Shown: one piece after another, positions 1-8,315 of the stretch | How positions within the stretch are numbered: position 1 is the first letter of the stretch | Layout of the letters: each line of letters opens with the position of its first letter | DNA from: Coleofasciculus sp. FACHB-T130 | Lineage (GTDB): Bacteria; Cyanobacteriota; Cyanobacteriia; Cyanobacteriales; FACHB-T130 | Assembly: GCF_014695375.1 (NCBI RefSeq) | Contig: NZ_JACJOG010000009.1 | Coordinates: forward strand, 1-64,000 | Length of the DNA: 64,000 nt | Reading direction: 5' to 3' | Notes under the pieces: generated by a model | Told to the model about the DNA's origin: nothing | Databases searched by the model: none | Seen by the model: only the letters and a program-made list of their open reading frames with translations | Program-made: the position numbers and the translations under genes

Positions 1-34
1 TGAAGTTCGTCTGACTACTGAGCAAGTATTGACA

Positions 35-269
35 ATAATCCAGTTTGCTAAAGGTCATGAGACGGTCGAGCGCTGCCAGCAATGGAGCTACTGTACTGGT
101 TATTCTTTGGATTAGCTAGACCCTACCTATAGCGGACTTGCGTAAGTCCTGTATAATCCAGTTTGCTAAAGGTCATGAGACGGTCGAGCGCTGCCAGCAA
201 TGGAGCTACTGTACTGGTTATTCTTTGGATTAGCTAGACCCTACCTATAGCGGACTTGCGTAAGTCCTG
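35..269. repeat. Two tandem copies of a 118-bp direct repeat
   Basis: Two nearly identical units lie at about 35-151 and 153-269, with a period of 118 bp. Each ends in a short palindrome (GGACTTGCGTAAGTCC). Related GGACTTACGCA-type words are common in dispersed cyanobacterial repeats. No coding frame spans them. The array ends about 30 bp before the left end of the insertion sequence, so it may be a duplicated piece of its target region or a MITE-like element. Confidence 0.85.
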
Positions 270-283
270 GTATTGAACCCCTC

Positions 284-300
284 CCCGTGAACAGGGAGGG
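284..300. repeat. 17-bp direct repeat, left copy, abutting the IS left end
   Basis: The word CCCGTGAACAGGGAGGG at 284-300 recurs at 1478-1494, just outside the right end of the insertion sequence. It directly abuts the left terminal repeat that begins at 301. It may be an over-long target duplication or a pre-existing dispersed repeat used as a target. Confidence 0.7.
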
Positions 301-1474
301 CAGGGTGGTTTCATACAGCGGTAGAAAAATCAGAATACTTTTTAGAGGATGCCAGAAAACGGATAGCTAAAAAGTATGAATCTGATCGGACAATTGCAGC
401 AAGTCCCAGACTACCGTCACCTTCGGGGAAGAAGACATGAATTATGGTTGGTATTGTTGCTGATATTATTGGGAGCAATGACCGGGTATTGGGGCTACCG
501 ACCACTGGAAGACTTTACCCGTGTTCACAGACACAGCTTGATAGAACTTTTAGACCTGGATAGGACGAGCAAGTTTCCCTCGTACTCAACGTTCCGACGA
601 GTCCTCAAAACAGTAGATTTTCAGCCTTTAACAGACTTAATTCTTTACTTGGGCAGCCGCTTTTGTTCCACCGATGCCTGGAGAACGGCTGGCAATTGAT
701 GGGAAAAGCATTCGCTGCACGGTTACAGATTACACCGAGTCTTATCAAAACTTTATCAGTACAGTATCGGTTTACAGTCACCAACGGGGCATTGTTCTGA
801 GAACGCAACCGATGTCAAATAAGCACATGAGTGAGGTGGCTATCGTACAGCAATTAATCTCTGAATTTTGTGGTCAACAGGTGATTTTCACTCTTGATGC
901 TTTACACTGCCAAAAAAAACAGTATCGCTAATTATCAACAGTGGCATTGACTACCTGATTGGATTAAAAGACAATCAACCCACCCTATATAAAATGGCTC
1001 AACGCCAATCACAACGAGATATCCCACTCAGTAGTGCTACAACTGTAGAAGATATTCATTCTCGACAAGTGCAACGCGAGTGCAAGGTTTTCGCCGTTCC
1101 CCAACAACTACAGCAAACATGGACTGGAATTAAAACCTTTGTCGTTATTGAACGAGAGGGCAAACGTGATGGTCAGCCATTTCACGAGCGTCAGTTCTAT
1201 ATTTGTAGCCAGTCTTTATCTGCCCAACACTTGCTTGCCGACACCGTCGGACATTGGGGAATTGAAAACCGACTGCATTGGGTGAAAGACGTGACTTTCT
1301 CGGAAGATTTTCCACCCCGACGTGGTGGCAATGCTCCGGTTAACTGGGCGATTTTACACACCTTTTTCATCACGATGGCCAGATATCTCGGTTTCCGAAC
1401 GATTCCACAGGCACAACGCACTCTAGCCAACCAACTCCACCGTGTTTTTTCTCTCCTTGTATGAAACCATCCTG
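301..1474 (+). mobile_element. ISAs1-family-like insertion sequence, degraded
   Basis: The element carries a broken ISAs1-type transposase. It is bounded by near-perfect terminal inverted repeats: CAGGGTGGTTTCATACA at 301-317 and its complement (one mismatch) at 1458-1474. Its length of about 1.17 kb fits the family. The transposase frame is interrupted twice, so the copy is probably inactive in cis unless frameshifting restores it. The element and its flanking 17-bp repeats form the left edge of the window next to the 118-bp repeat array. Confidence 0.75.
376..1464 (+). pseudogene. ISAs1-family transposase, interrupted by two frameshifts
   Basis: Three consecutive open segments in different frames read as one transposase. 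Segment 376-699 begins MNLIGQLQQVPDYRHLRGR and matches the N-terminal domain associated with ISAs1 (H-repeat) transposases. Segment up to 931 contains ERLAIDGKSIRCTV, the region of the first catalytic Asp. Segment about 935-1464 contains DYLIGLKDNQPTLY and HWGIENRLHWVKDVTF, the conserved C-terminal DDE-type part. A +1 shift lies near 640-660. A -1 shift lies at the run of eight A at 912-919, after the codons for LHCQKK. Either these are disabling mutations or the A-run supports slippage. The first break has no obvious slippery site, so a pseudogene is the simplest call. Confidence 0.8.
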
Positions 1475-1477
1475 CTA

Positions 1478-1494
1478 CCCGTGAACAGGGAGGG
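1478..1494. repeat. 17-bp direct repeat, right copy, 3 bp beyond the IS right end
   Basis: Exact second copy of the word at 284-300. It continues into a G-rich stretch that resembles, but is not identical to, the start of the left terminal repeat. Confidence 0.7.
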
Positions 1495-1552
1495 GCAGGG
1501 GTGGGGTCAAACCCTACTGCCTCTCATCGAGAACTGCTAGATTAATTTGCTG

Positions 1553-1592
1553 GAAAACAAAAAAACCAGGTTTTAAAAAACCCGGTTTCTCA
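1553..1592 (-). terminator. Rho-independent terminator after the DUF4335 gene
   Basis: On the minus strand, about 40 bp past the stop of the gene at 1628-3256, an AAACCGGGTTTT / AAAACCTGGTTT hairpin with one mismatch is followed by a run of T. This is a typical intrinsic terminator for the DUF3038-DUF4335 transcript. Confidence 0.7.
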
Positions 1593-1627
1593 AGAATTTT
1601 ATTCTATTTTCTCGCTCGACAACCCGC

Positions 1628-3256
1628 TTAAGGTTCCTGAAACGTTTCCACTTTGCCATCAGGGCTAAGAACTACCCGGATGTGGGCGTTACGCTCACCT
1701 TCGATGGGAGAAACAAACGGTTTCCCCGGTACTGGCATCCCGGTACGGTCAATATACTTGACTGACGCTTCTCCTAAGGGGCGAATGCGTTCGATGGAGC
1801 CATCCGGATTCAGCCGGAGATAGTATTGCAGCGGCTGTGTCAGATCGGCGGGCGGTTTCCATTGCTGTTGGAAATAGTCCCGCACTTGTGCGACTTGAGG
1901 AATCGTGTCAAATAGCCGGTCATTCTGGGCGCGATCGCTTCCAGATTCGCTGCCGCGTTTCGCTGCCGGTGGGGCAACGCTGCCGCGAGTCGCACCGGGA
2001 CTCAGATCGCTGTTATTTGCAGCCGAGCTTTCCGCAGGAAGGCTGGCAAGCGACGGCAGATTGGGAAGCGGGGGAGGCGCGGCAGGAATGCCGGGGGCAT
2101 TGGGGGATGCAGACTGGTTTGCACCCTCAGAACTTGAGGCGATGGAACCAGGAGCAGGAGCTGATTGCCCGATTCGGGGCGCACTCACCCCACCGCTACT
2201 GGGGATCGGCTCGAACGGGAGATTATTGCGAATCGCCGATTTTGGCTGTTCAGCCGGGGGTTTGGGGATGGGCGGGAAGTTACTGGGAGGAGGGGGCTGG
2301 AAAATGGCTCTTCCCTCTGGGGCAGAACGTTGTTGAATCGGGGGCAGATTGCTGAAAACGGGGTTGGAATTTCCAGGCGGATTCCGAGGAACAACGACGA
2401 CTCCTGGGCTTCTAGCACTGAAAGGTGTCGGCGTGGTCACAGGAGCCGGAGATAACAAAATTGACGAAGGAGACCCCGTCGGAGTCGGCGATGGGGAAGA
2501 CAAAGCAGGAGGCGTCGGCACTCCCGTTGTTGGCGGTGTTGTCGGAACCGGCAACACCTCGGTACCGGGCACTGGTGCCGGGGTACTGGGTAATGGTGTG
2601 GGTGCCGGTGCAGAGGAGATGATAGTGGGACTAGGCTGCATTAGCTTCAGCGTGGCTGCTGTTATCCCCACCCCCAACAGAAAGATGGCTGCCGTTCGAG
2701 TCCAGATGGGTGGATTTTTCAACCACTGGGTGCGTTTGAGGGGAGGCAATGCCACCAATTCAGCATTGTATTCATCCAAAGCCGTGGCTAAGTCGAACAG
2801 TTGCAGCGCACTCAGCGTTACCACAGGTCCCGTTTCTTCCGTCGCCAAATGCCCCAAAAATAGGTCGTGGGACAAAAGTCCCCTCGGTTGTATATAAGGG
2901 ACAAAGGTTTGAGGAGTGGAGGATTCAGGCGGCGAAAGAATGGTTGCCGCTTGGGCGGGGGCAGCAGCAGCCATCATCGGCTCGCCTACGGGCATTTGAT
3001 GCGCCACCGGCTGCGATCGCGGGGATTGCTGAAGGAAGTCCTGCACGTAAACGCTAACAGCTTCGCAAAGGCTTTCTAATTGAGCGCGATTTCCGCGGAT
3101 CGTCACTCGTCGATCTTCTGGCTGTCGCGGATCGTCAAAGCTTAGCTCAAATCGTAGATGCTTCAGCACGGGTTGTCCTGCCCAGCGAGACAGGGGCGAA
3201 TCTTTCGCCTGGATTTCCAACGTGCAGGTGGGGGGTGTAAAGCGTCGCAAAACCAT
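1628..3256 (-). CDS. DUF4335 domain protein with Pro/Ser-rich region
   Basis: A 542-residue protein of unknown function. The first ~170 residues (MVLRRFTPPTCTLEIQAKDS and on) match the cyanobacterial DUF4335 family. A hydrophobic segment around residues 187-207 is a likely single transmembrane helix. It is followed by about 230 residues rich in Pro, Ser, Ala and Thr, probably disordered, and then a compact C-terminal part (residues 440-542) ending in a small beta-rich stretch. This layout suggests an inner-membrane protein with an extended periplasmic arm. The gene lies 41 bp downstream of the DUF3038 gene on the same strand, the usual cyanobacterial arrangement, so the two are likely co-transcribed and act together. 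The biochemical role is not known. Confidence 0.85.
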   Translation of the reverse strand: MVLRRFTPPTCTLEIQAKDSPLSRWAGQPVLKHLRFELSFDDPRQPEDRRVTIRGNRAQLESLCEAVSVYVQDFLQQSPRSQPVAHQMPVGEPMMAAAAPAQAATILSPPESSTPQTFVPYIQPRGLLSHDLFLGHLATEETGPVVTLSALQLFDLATALDEYNAELVALPPLKRTQWLKNPPIWTRTAAIFLLGVGITAATLKLMQPSPTIISSAPAPTPLPSTPAPVPGTEVLPVPTTPPTTGVPTPPALSSPSPTPTGSPSSILLSPAPVTTPTPFSARSPGVVVVPRNPPGNSNPVFSNLPPIQQRSAPEGRAIFQPPPPSNFPPIPKPPAEQPKSAIRNNLPFEPIPSSGGVSAPRIGQSAPAPGSIASSSEGANQSASPNAPGIPAAPPPLPNLPSLASLPAESSAANNSDLSPGATRGSVAPPAAKRGSESGSDRAQNDRLFDTIPQVAQVRDYFQQQWKPPADLTQPLQYYLRLNPDGSIERIRPLGEASVKYIDRTGMPVPGKPFVSPIEGERNAHIRVVLSPDGKVETFQEP

Positions 3257-3297
3257 TTTGCTAATTCAGAGGATTGCTAATTGCTAAGTGTGAATTG

Positions 3298-3888
3298 CTA
3301 GCGGGCGCGATCCAAAAGTGCTAACCAGAGACGCCGATGACCATTGGGGCTACTGTAGAACAGGAGATCGATCAGAAGTTTCAATGCCAAGTGGCTCAAA
3401 GCGTCGGACGATACATTTTCTTCTTCCTCCATGCGTTCCTGGTAAGTGTTGCTGAAGGCATCAAGATAATCTCCTAGTAAAGAAGCTTCGTGGGGTTCCC
3501 GGTTTTGCTCGGCTAGCTGTTCGAGCAAGGCAACGGCACGTCGGATTAGCTCTTGCTGCTGTCCGGCAAGGTGACAGATGATTAAAACAAGCGATCGCGC
3601 TTCCTCCACATCTAACTTTTTCCGCCCTCCCGAACTCTTCCGCATGGGGTTAGACTGGCGCAATCGCCACAAAGCCACCCGATCTGCCACCATTGACTCT
3701 AAATTCAATTGAGCTGCGGCTTGGAGTATCGCGTCGGAACCGATGCCTGCCAATGCTTCGAGCGCCAATAAAATTAAATCCAGTTGGGCTTTGATATTGT
3801 CCAACTGTACGGGATCTGGCGCGGAAGCAAGGGGTAAATCCTCCCAGCGGGGGGTTGGCGTCGTTGGTGTCTTCACGATGGAGGGCAT
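3298..3888 (-). CDS. DUF3038 domain protein
   Basis: A 196-residue soluble, largely alpha-helical protein of the cyanobacterial DUF3038 family; no catalytic motif is visible. It contains a basic patch (MRKSSGGRKKLDVEEARSL) near the middle and a helical C-terminus ending WLALLDRAR. It is the first gene of a two-gene unit with the DUF4335 protein. The pairing is conserved in cyanobacteria, so a shared function is likely, but none has been assigned that I know of. The N-terminal ~25 residues are rich in Pro and Thr and may be a flexible tail. Confidence 0.85.
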   Translation of the reverse strand: MPSIVKTPTTPTPRWEDLPLASAPDPVQLDNIKAQLDLILLALEALAGIGSDAILQAAAQLNLESMVADRVALWRLRQSNPMRKSSGGRKKLDVEEARSLVLIICHLAGQQQELIRRAVALLEQLAEQNREPHEASLLGDYLDAFSNTYQERMEEEENVSSDALSHLALKLLIDLLFYSSPNGHRRLWLALLDRAR

Positions 3889-3984
3889 ATTTTTAGCTTA
3901 GGTGACGCAACTGGTAATAACTTCGCCGTTACGAGTCTTGAAACCAGACTATCGCGGTTTTAAGTAAGTTTCCTGTCGTCGCTC

Positions 3985-4021
3985 ATGGCGAATGGCTGAC
4001 TGTTTTTAAACAATTCGCCAT
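3985..4021. repeat. Inverted repeat between mutS2 and the DUF3038 gene
   Basis: ATGGCGAAT at 3985-3993 pairs with ATTCGCCAT at 4013-4021 across a 19-nt loop. It lies just past the mutS2 stop on the minus strand, but no T-run follows, so it is only a possible terminator or RNA-processing hairpin. Confidence 0.45.
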
Positions 4022-4031
4022 TAGTAATTCG

Positions 4032-6488
4032 CTACTTAATATAGGCGATTGTGACCCCCGTGCCACCTTCTGGAGTGCCAGCTAATTCAAAACGCTCGAT
4101 GAGAGGATGCTGTTTCAAGAATTCGTGGACACCATCTCGCAGCCGTCCGGTTCCCTTTCCGTGGATAATCCACAAACAGCCCGCATCCATCGCTTGCGCG
4201 ATCGCTTTCTCTAATGCCATCTCGGCATCCGGCACTCGACTCCCCCGAATATCGACGGTATTTTTGGAGGTGCGAATTGTCGGTTGTGGTTTGGGAGGTG
4301 CGGGTGGCTCTTTTGGAGTCGCCGCCGGTTTGGCTTTGGCGATGGGATCGGGTTTTTGACCGTCCAAAGATTCGATATCTTCGAGGGAGACGGTCATTTT
4401 CATTAACCCAAATCGCACGCTCATCTGACCCTCTGCGTCGGGATTGCTCAGCACTTCGGCGGTTTGTCCTAGGCGGGGAATCCGGACGCGATCGCCTGTT
4501 TTTGGTTTAAATCCCGGCTTGGGTTTGGGGGGCGGCGAGGGCAAAAGATGACGTTCGGCAATTTCATTCAAGGCGTTGGTTGCACTTTGGGCATCTTGAG
4601 CGGTAGCTGGACCTTGCTGTAACCGCCGAATGACTTGGGCGATTTCTCCTTTGGCTTGAATCAGGGCTTCCTGCACAGCGCGTTCCTGGGACAGTTTGAG
4701 CTGCTGTTCCCGTTCCTGCAAAGCGGCGGCTTTTCTCGATACCTCCTGATAAAAACGCTCTGCTTGCTGCAACAACTGACTGGCTTCTTGGGCTTTAGTT
4801 TCTTGATTGCGCCGTTGGGCTTCCAGTCCAGCAATCACTTGGTTGATGTCTTCTGAAGCACCACCCACATAAGTTTGCGCTTGTTCGACAATTTCCCCCT
4901 TCAATCCCAAGCGTCGCGCAATCGTCAGGGCGTTAGAACGTCCTGGAATTCCCCACAACAGGCGATAAGTGGGGCTGAGGGTTCGATCGTCAAATTCTAC
5001 CGAGGCATTTTCAAAGCGTTCGTCTTCATATTTGAGCGCTTTGAGTTCGCCGAAGTGAGTGGTGGCAATGCTGAGATTGGCATGGTCAGCGAGATATTGT
5101 AAAAGCGCGATCGCTAAAGCACTCCCTTCTGCCGGATCGGTTCCCGCTCCCACTTCATCTAGCAAAACAAGGGAATTTGGGGTCATTCCCTCGGTAATTC
5201 GGCTGATGCGACGAATATGCCCAGAAAAAGTCGATAAACTCTGCTCTAAAGATTGTTCGTCACCAATATCTGCCAGCACCAAATCAAACCAAGGCAATTC
5301 TACCGGCTCCCGCGCCGGAACAAATAACCCCACCTTTGCCATTAGTGCGGCTAATCCCAGGGTTTTTAGGGTAACAGTTTTGCCGCCGGTATTCGGCCCT
5401 GTTATCGTTACGACCCGAATTTCCGGCTGAATCAGTAAATCTACGGGTATGACTGCACCCCCGTTTTCGTGCCGCTGCTGCCAGACCAATAAAGGATGGC
5501 GCAACTGGCGCAGGGTGATCGAATTTTCGATTTTCGATTTTTGATTCTCGGCTGGGGATTCTTCAGACTCCTCTTCCCGGTTCCCCTGCCCCTCTGGCGC
5601 AGTGCGTTCGATAAATCTAGGAGGATTCGCTTCTAACCAATAGCTGTATCGTGCCCTAGCGGTTGCCAAATCCAAAGTGGTCGCCACTGCCAACAACTGC
5701 TCTAAATCTGGCTTCACAGCTGCCACTTGTACCGTCAACGCTTGGCGGATGGCTTCTTCTTCCACTTGTTCTTGACGCCGTACCTGCCGCAATTGATTTC
5801 CCAATTGCACGATCGCATTCGGTTCGATAAATAGCGTCGCGCCGCTACCGGAAGTGTCGTGGACGATGCCGGGAATGGCGTCTTTTTGAGGTGCTTTGAC
5901 GGGGATCACGAAGCGATCGCCCCGTTGTTTGATCGTCTGTTCCTGCACTGCATTCGCTTGGCGCTGCAAAATCCCCTGTAATATCTGATGAATGCGAGCG
6001 CGCAGCTGTCGCAGTTGGATGCGAATTCCGCCAAGTTTGGCACTCGCCCTATCGGCTACGTCTCCCCGCTCATCGATACAGTGGTTAATTTCCTGCTCTA
6101 ATTCTGGATAGGTGCGGATATCGGCAACCAGCGCTTTCAGCACTGGCACGTCTTCTTGATCGTCAATAATGCGCCGCAGACGCCTGACTCCAGCCAGAGT
6201 GGTCGCGATCGCTAGCAACTCTTCCCCCGCTAAAATTCCCTGAAGTTCCGCCCGTTCCAGAGAATCTCCGATATCCTGAATTCCTTCAAAACTCAACCCT
6301 GGAGAAATACGATTCTCCAACTGGTAAATTTCCTGAGTTTGGGCGATCAGTTGCAGGCTCTCTGGCTGAGTCGCTGGGATTTGCAGATGATTGGCAGCGA
6401 TCGCGCCCAACTTCGTGGCAGCAAAGGTAGACAAATGCTGACACAGGCGGGGCCATTCGAGTAATTCTAAGGTCTCAGATTGAATCAA
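4032..6488 (-). CDS. mutS2: MutS2 family protein (ATPase with Smr nuclease domain)
   Basis: An 818-residue MutS2. MutS2 proteins are DNA- or ribosome-associated ATPases implicated in suppressing recombination and, in some bacteria, in rescuing collided ribosomes. The core ATPase carries Walker A GPNTGGKT (residues 364-371) and the Walker B region LVLLDEVGAGTDP (440-452). A long coiled coil (about 545-640) leads to a KOW-like basic segment and a C-terminal Smr domain (about 744-818) with VDIRGSR and HGKGTGRLRDG. No N-terminal mismatch-binding domain is present, which separates it from MutS1. An acidic, repeat-like insertion lies at residues 298-322. Length is slightly above the usual ~785. It ends the local minus-strand gene group. 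Confidence 0.95.
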   Translation of the reverse strand: MIQSETLELLEWPRLCQHLSTFAATKLGAIAANHLQIPATQPESLQLIAQTQEIYQLENRISPGLSFEGIQDIGDSLERAELQGILAGEELLAIATTLAGVRRLRRIIDDQEDVPVLKALVADIRTYPELEQEINHCIDERGDVADRASAKLGGIRIQLRQLRARIHQILQGILQRQANAVQEQTIKQRGDRFVIPVKAPQKDAIPGIVHDTSGSGATLFIEPNAIVQLGNQLRQVRRQEQVEEEAIRQALTVQVAAVKPDLEQLLAVATTLDLATARARYSYWLEANPPRFIERTAPEGQGNREEESEESPAENQKSKIENSITLRQLRHPLLVWQQRHENGGAVIPVDLLIQPEIRVVTITGPNTGGKTVTLKTLGLAALMAKVGLFVPAREPVELPWFDLVLADIGDEQSLEQSLSTFSGHIRRISRITEGMTPNSLVLLDEVGAGTDPAEGSALAIALLQYLADHANLSIATTHFGELKALKYEDERFENASVEFDDRTLSPTYRLLWGIPGRSNALTIARRLGLKGEIVEQAQTYVGGASEDINQVIAGLEAQRRNQETKAQEASQLLQQAERFYQEVSRKAAALQEREQQLKLSQERAVQEALIQAKGEIAQVIRRLQQGPATAQDAQSATNALNEIAERHLLPSPPPKPKPGFKPKTGDRVRIPRLGQTAEVLSNPDAEGQMSVRFGLMKMTVSLEDIESLDGQKPDPIAKAKPAATPKEPPAPPKPQPTIRTSKNTVDIRGSRVPDAEMALEKAIAQAMDAGCLWIIHGKGTGRLRDGVHEFLKQHPLIERFELAGTPEGGTGVTIAYIK

Positions 6489-6590
6489 AGCTTAAAAGCT
6501 ATATCTAAATATTCAAGTGCTTATCTATATTAATTTTAAGCTCTGATTAACTGACCGCACGAGAACAAACATCCGCCAGCGCCGCTTTCT

Positions 6591-6860
6591 TTAGGCAAAG
6601 GCACCTTCCATCTCATACTGGCTTTCGGTAAGTGTCTCCCACCCGGTTTCCTCCCAAGGTTCCAGAACTCCGGCTGACTCTAAGGGAGCGATCGCTTCCA
6701 AGTGCATCAGCTCCTCTGTGTCAAAATCATCAAATATTTCAGTGAGTGCTTGCAAGTCGCGCTGCCTCATCGGCATTTGCATCACTGTGAAATAGCAAGC
6801 CAGCGCTGACTTGTTGGTAGATGCAGACATTTGCGTTCCTGATGAAGATAATTGTTTCAA
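6591..6860 (-). CDS. Small acidic hypothetical protein
   Basis: An 89-residue protein of unknown function. The C-terminal 50 residues are strongly acidic (for example EIFDDFDTEELMHLEAIAPL), while residues 10-35 are slightly basic and hydrophobic. Met11 (start at 6830) is an equally plausible start, giving 79 residues. No domain is recognised. The gene stands alone, about 100 bp upstream of mutS2 on the same strand. Confidence 0.5.
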   Translation of the reverse strand: MKQLSSSGTQMSASTNKSALACYFTVMQMPMRQRDLQALTEIFDDFDTEELMHLEAIAPLESAGVLEPWEETGWETLTESQYEMEGAFA

Positions 6861-7439
6861 CCTAAAACAGGCTTGGGCTACCTACCTCTATCCCTTTAGT
6901 GAAGTTTATTGCTCTTAAAATCTTCCTTTAGGGAGATGTTATTTATAAAATTACTTTGATTTAACCCCTAAATTCTTTTTATAGAGAATACAAATTAAAA
7001 AAAAGTTATCGTTTTTTTTGTTTTTCAGGAATTGCGGCTAGGCTGGTGATGTTTTATCTCAGATCGCCCAATGTACAACTTTAAGACAGCCGTTTGAGCG
7101 AGGCTTATCATCAATACGGTTCCCTTAAAGCAAACAATCCAAAACTTGCGTAGCGATTGTCTTAAAAGTCAAGAGGTGACAACTATTCTTAGCGAACCAT
7201 ATTGGGCTGGTTACAACTTACATTTGGTGAAACCTATAGTTTCAGCTTCAGGCGGACTGAGCTAAAAAGTGAGCCAAAAAGTGAGCTGAATCGCCAATAC
7301 CGCTCTGAGACGATCGAAGTGCAGTCAGCTTAATTAATCGATGAAGCGCAAAGACGAACTTCTTCATTAAGGGCTTTCTTGCGTAAGTCTTGAAACGATG
7401 GAATTTCCAACTCAACTCAATTAAGGACACTAGGCATTC
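6861..7439. other. Non-coding stretch upstream of the yqiJ-like gene
   Basis: About 580 bp of AT-rich sequence with homopolymer A and T runs near 6985-7025. No convincing gene, RNA or terminator was seen. It must contain the promoters of the divergent small gene to the left and the yqiJ-yqiK pair to the right. Confidence 0.6.
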
Positions 7440-8144
7440 ATGCTGTTTCATTCAGCCAACCTACCCTACTGGATGTTTCTAGGGATGGGAGTCCTTTTAT
7501 TCCTATTGGTGATTGTTTCCGGTGGAGGAGACTCCGACGTAGATGCCGACATAGACGCTGACATAGATACCGACGTAGATGTTATCGACGTAGACACCGA
7601 CACGGCTGGTAGCTTCAACTCCTTGGAAATTTTGGGATGGTTAGGCATTGGCAAAGCGCCGCTAATCCTATTATTAGGAACTGACTTTAGCCTATGGGGT
7701 GTCATCGGCTGGATGCTCAATGTTTGGGTTGGTAGCCTCACAGGTGGCATCCCCTACCGTTTTTTTGGGTTAGGGGGAGTGGTGTTATTAAGTTCAATGG
7801 CAATCAGCTTGTTTCTAGGGGGGTTGATTTCTCGACCTCTGGGAAAAATCTTTGCTGCCTTTGGGGAAGATGCCAGTAGCGATCGCTTAATTGGTTGTTT
7901 CGGTACGGTAAGTTCTGCCTTTATTCCCCATAAACACAGAGGCAAAATTGGTCAGGTAGATGTCATCGATTCAGCGCGCAATCTAGTCACCATCAGCGCC
8001 ACTTTACCTGATTGGGCAACTGTTCTCCCGCGTCGCAATGAAAAAGTCTTAGTCATTGAACGTTTGGAACACCACTATTTAGTCGTCGCCAAAGATAGTC
8101 CCGATCAAGAACATTGGCTAGAAAATGCACACAAAATCAAGTAG
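7440..8144 (+). CDS. YqiJ-like OB-fold membrane protein (NfeD-related)
   Basis: A 234-residue inner-membrane protein. An N-terminal helix (residues ~9-27) is followed by an unusual acidic loop (DSDVDADIDADIDTDVDV, about 31-48), two or three further membrane helices (about 75-135) and a soluble C-terminal domain (about 145-234). That domain has the beta pattern of the OB fold found in YqiJ/NfeD proteins (RGKIGQVDVIDSARN, EKVLVIERLEHHYLVV). Such proteins typically partner flotillins in membrane microdomains. The flotillin gene follows 171 bp downstream on the same strand, which supports the assignment. Confidence 0.8.
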   Translation: MLFHSANLPYWMFLGMGVLLFLLVIVSGGGDSDVDADIDADIDTDVDVIDVDTDTAGSFNSLEILGWLGIGKAPLILLLGTDFSLWGVIGWMLNVWVGSLTGGIPYRFFGLGGVVLLSSMAISLFLGGLISRPLGKIFAAFGEDASSDRLIGCFGTVSSAFIPHKHRGKIGQVDVIDSARNLVTISATLPDWATVLPRRNEKVLVIERLEHHYLVVAKDSPDQEHWLENAHKIK

Positions 8145-8315
8145 GAAATCTCTAAAAAATAGGATTCACCGCGATTCAAGCAAAGTCTATCTACGCGCTT
8201 ACGCTAACCCTGAATTTAGAATTTCAACTTGCCTAGGTAGATAGGTTTCATCTGTATAGCCGCAACTTTCAATTGCTAGAGAAACTAACAGCTAACAACC
8301 AATTTCTTCAAAATT

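Noticed and set aside
1837-2897. Several long plus-strand frames opposite the DUF4335 gene
   Set aside because: They are antisense to a Pro/Ser-rich, GC-rich coding stretch, which often leaves long open frames on the other strand; no motif supports them.
7248-7451. 67-codon minus-strand frame
   Set aside because: It overlaps the start of the yqiJ-like gene and its product has no recognisable feature.
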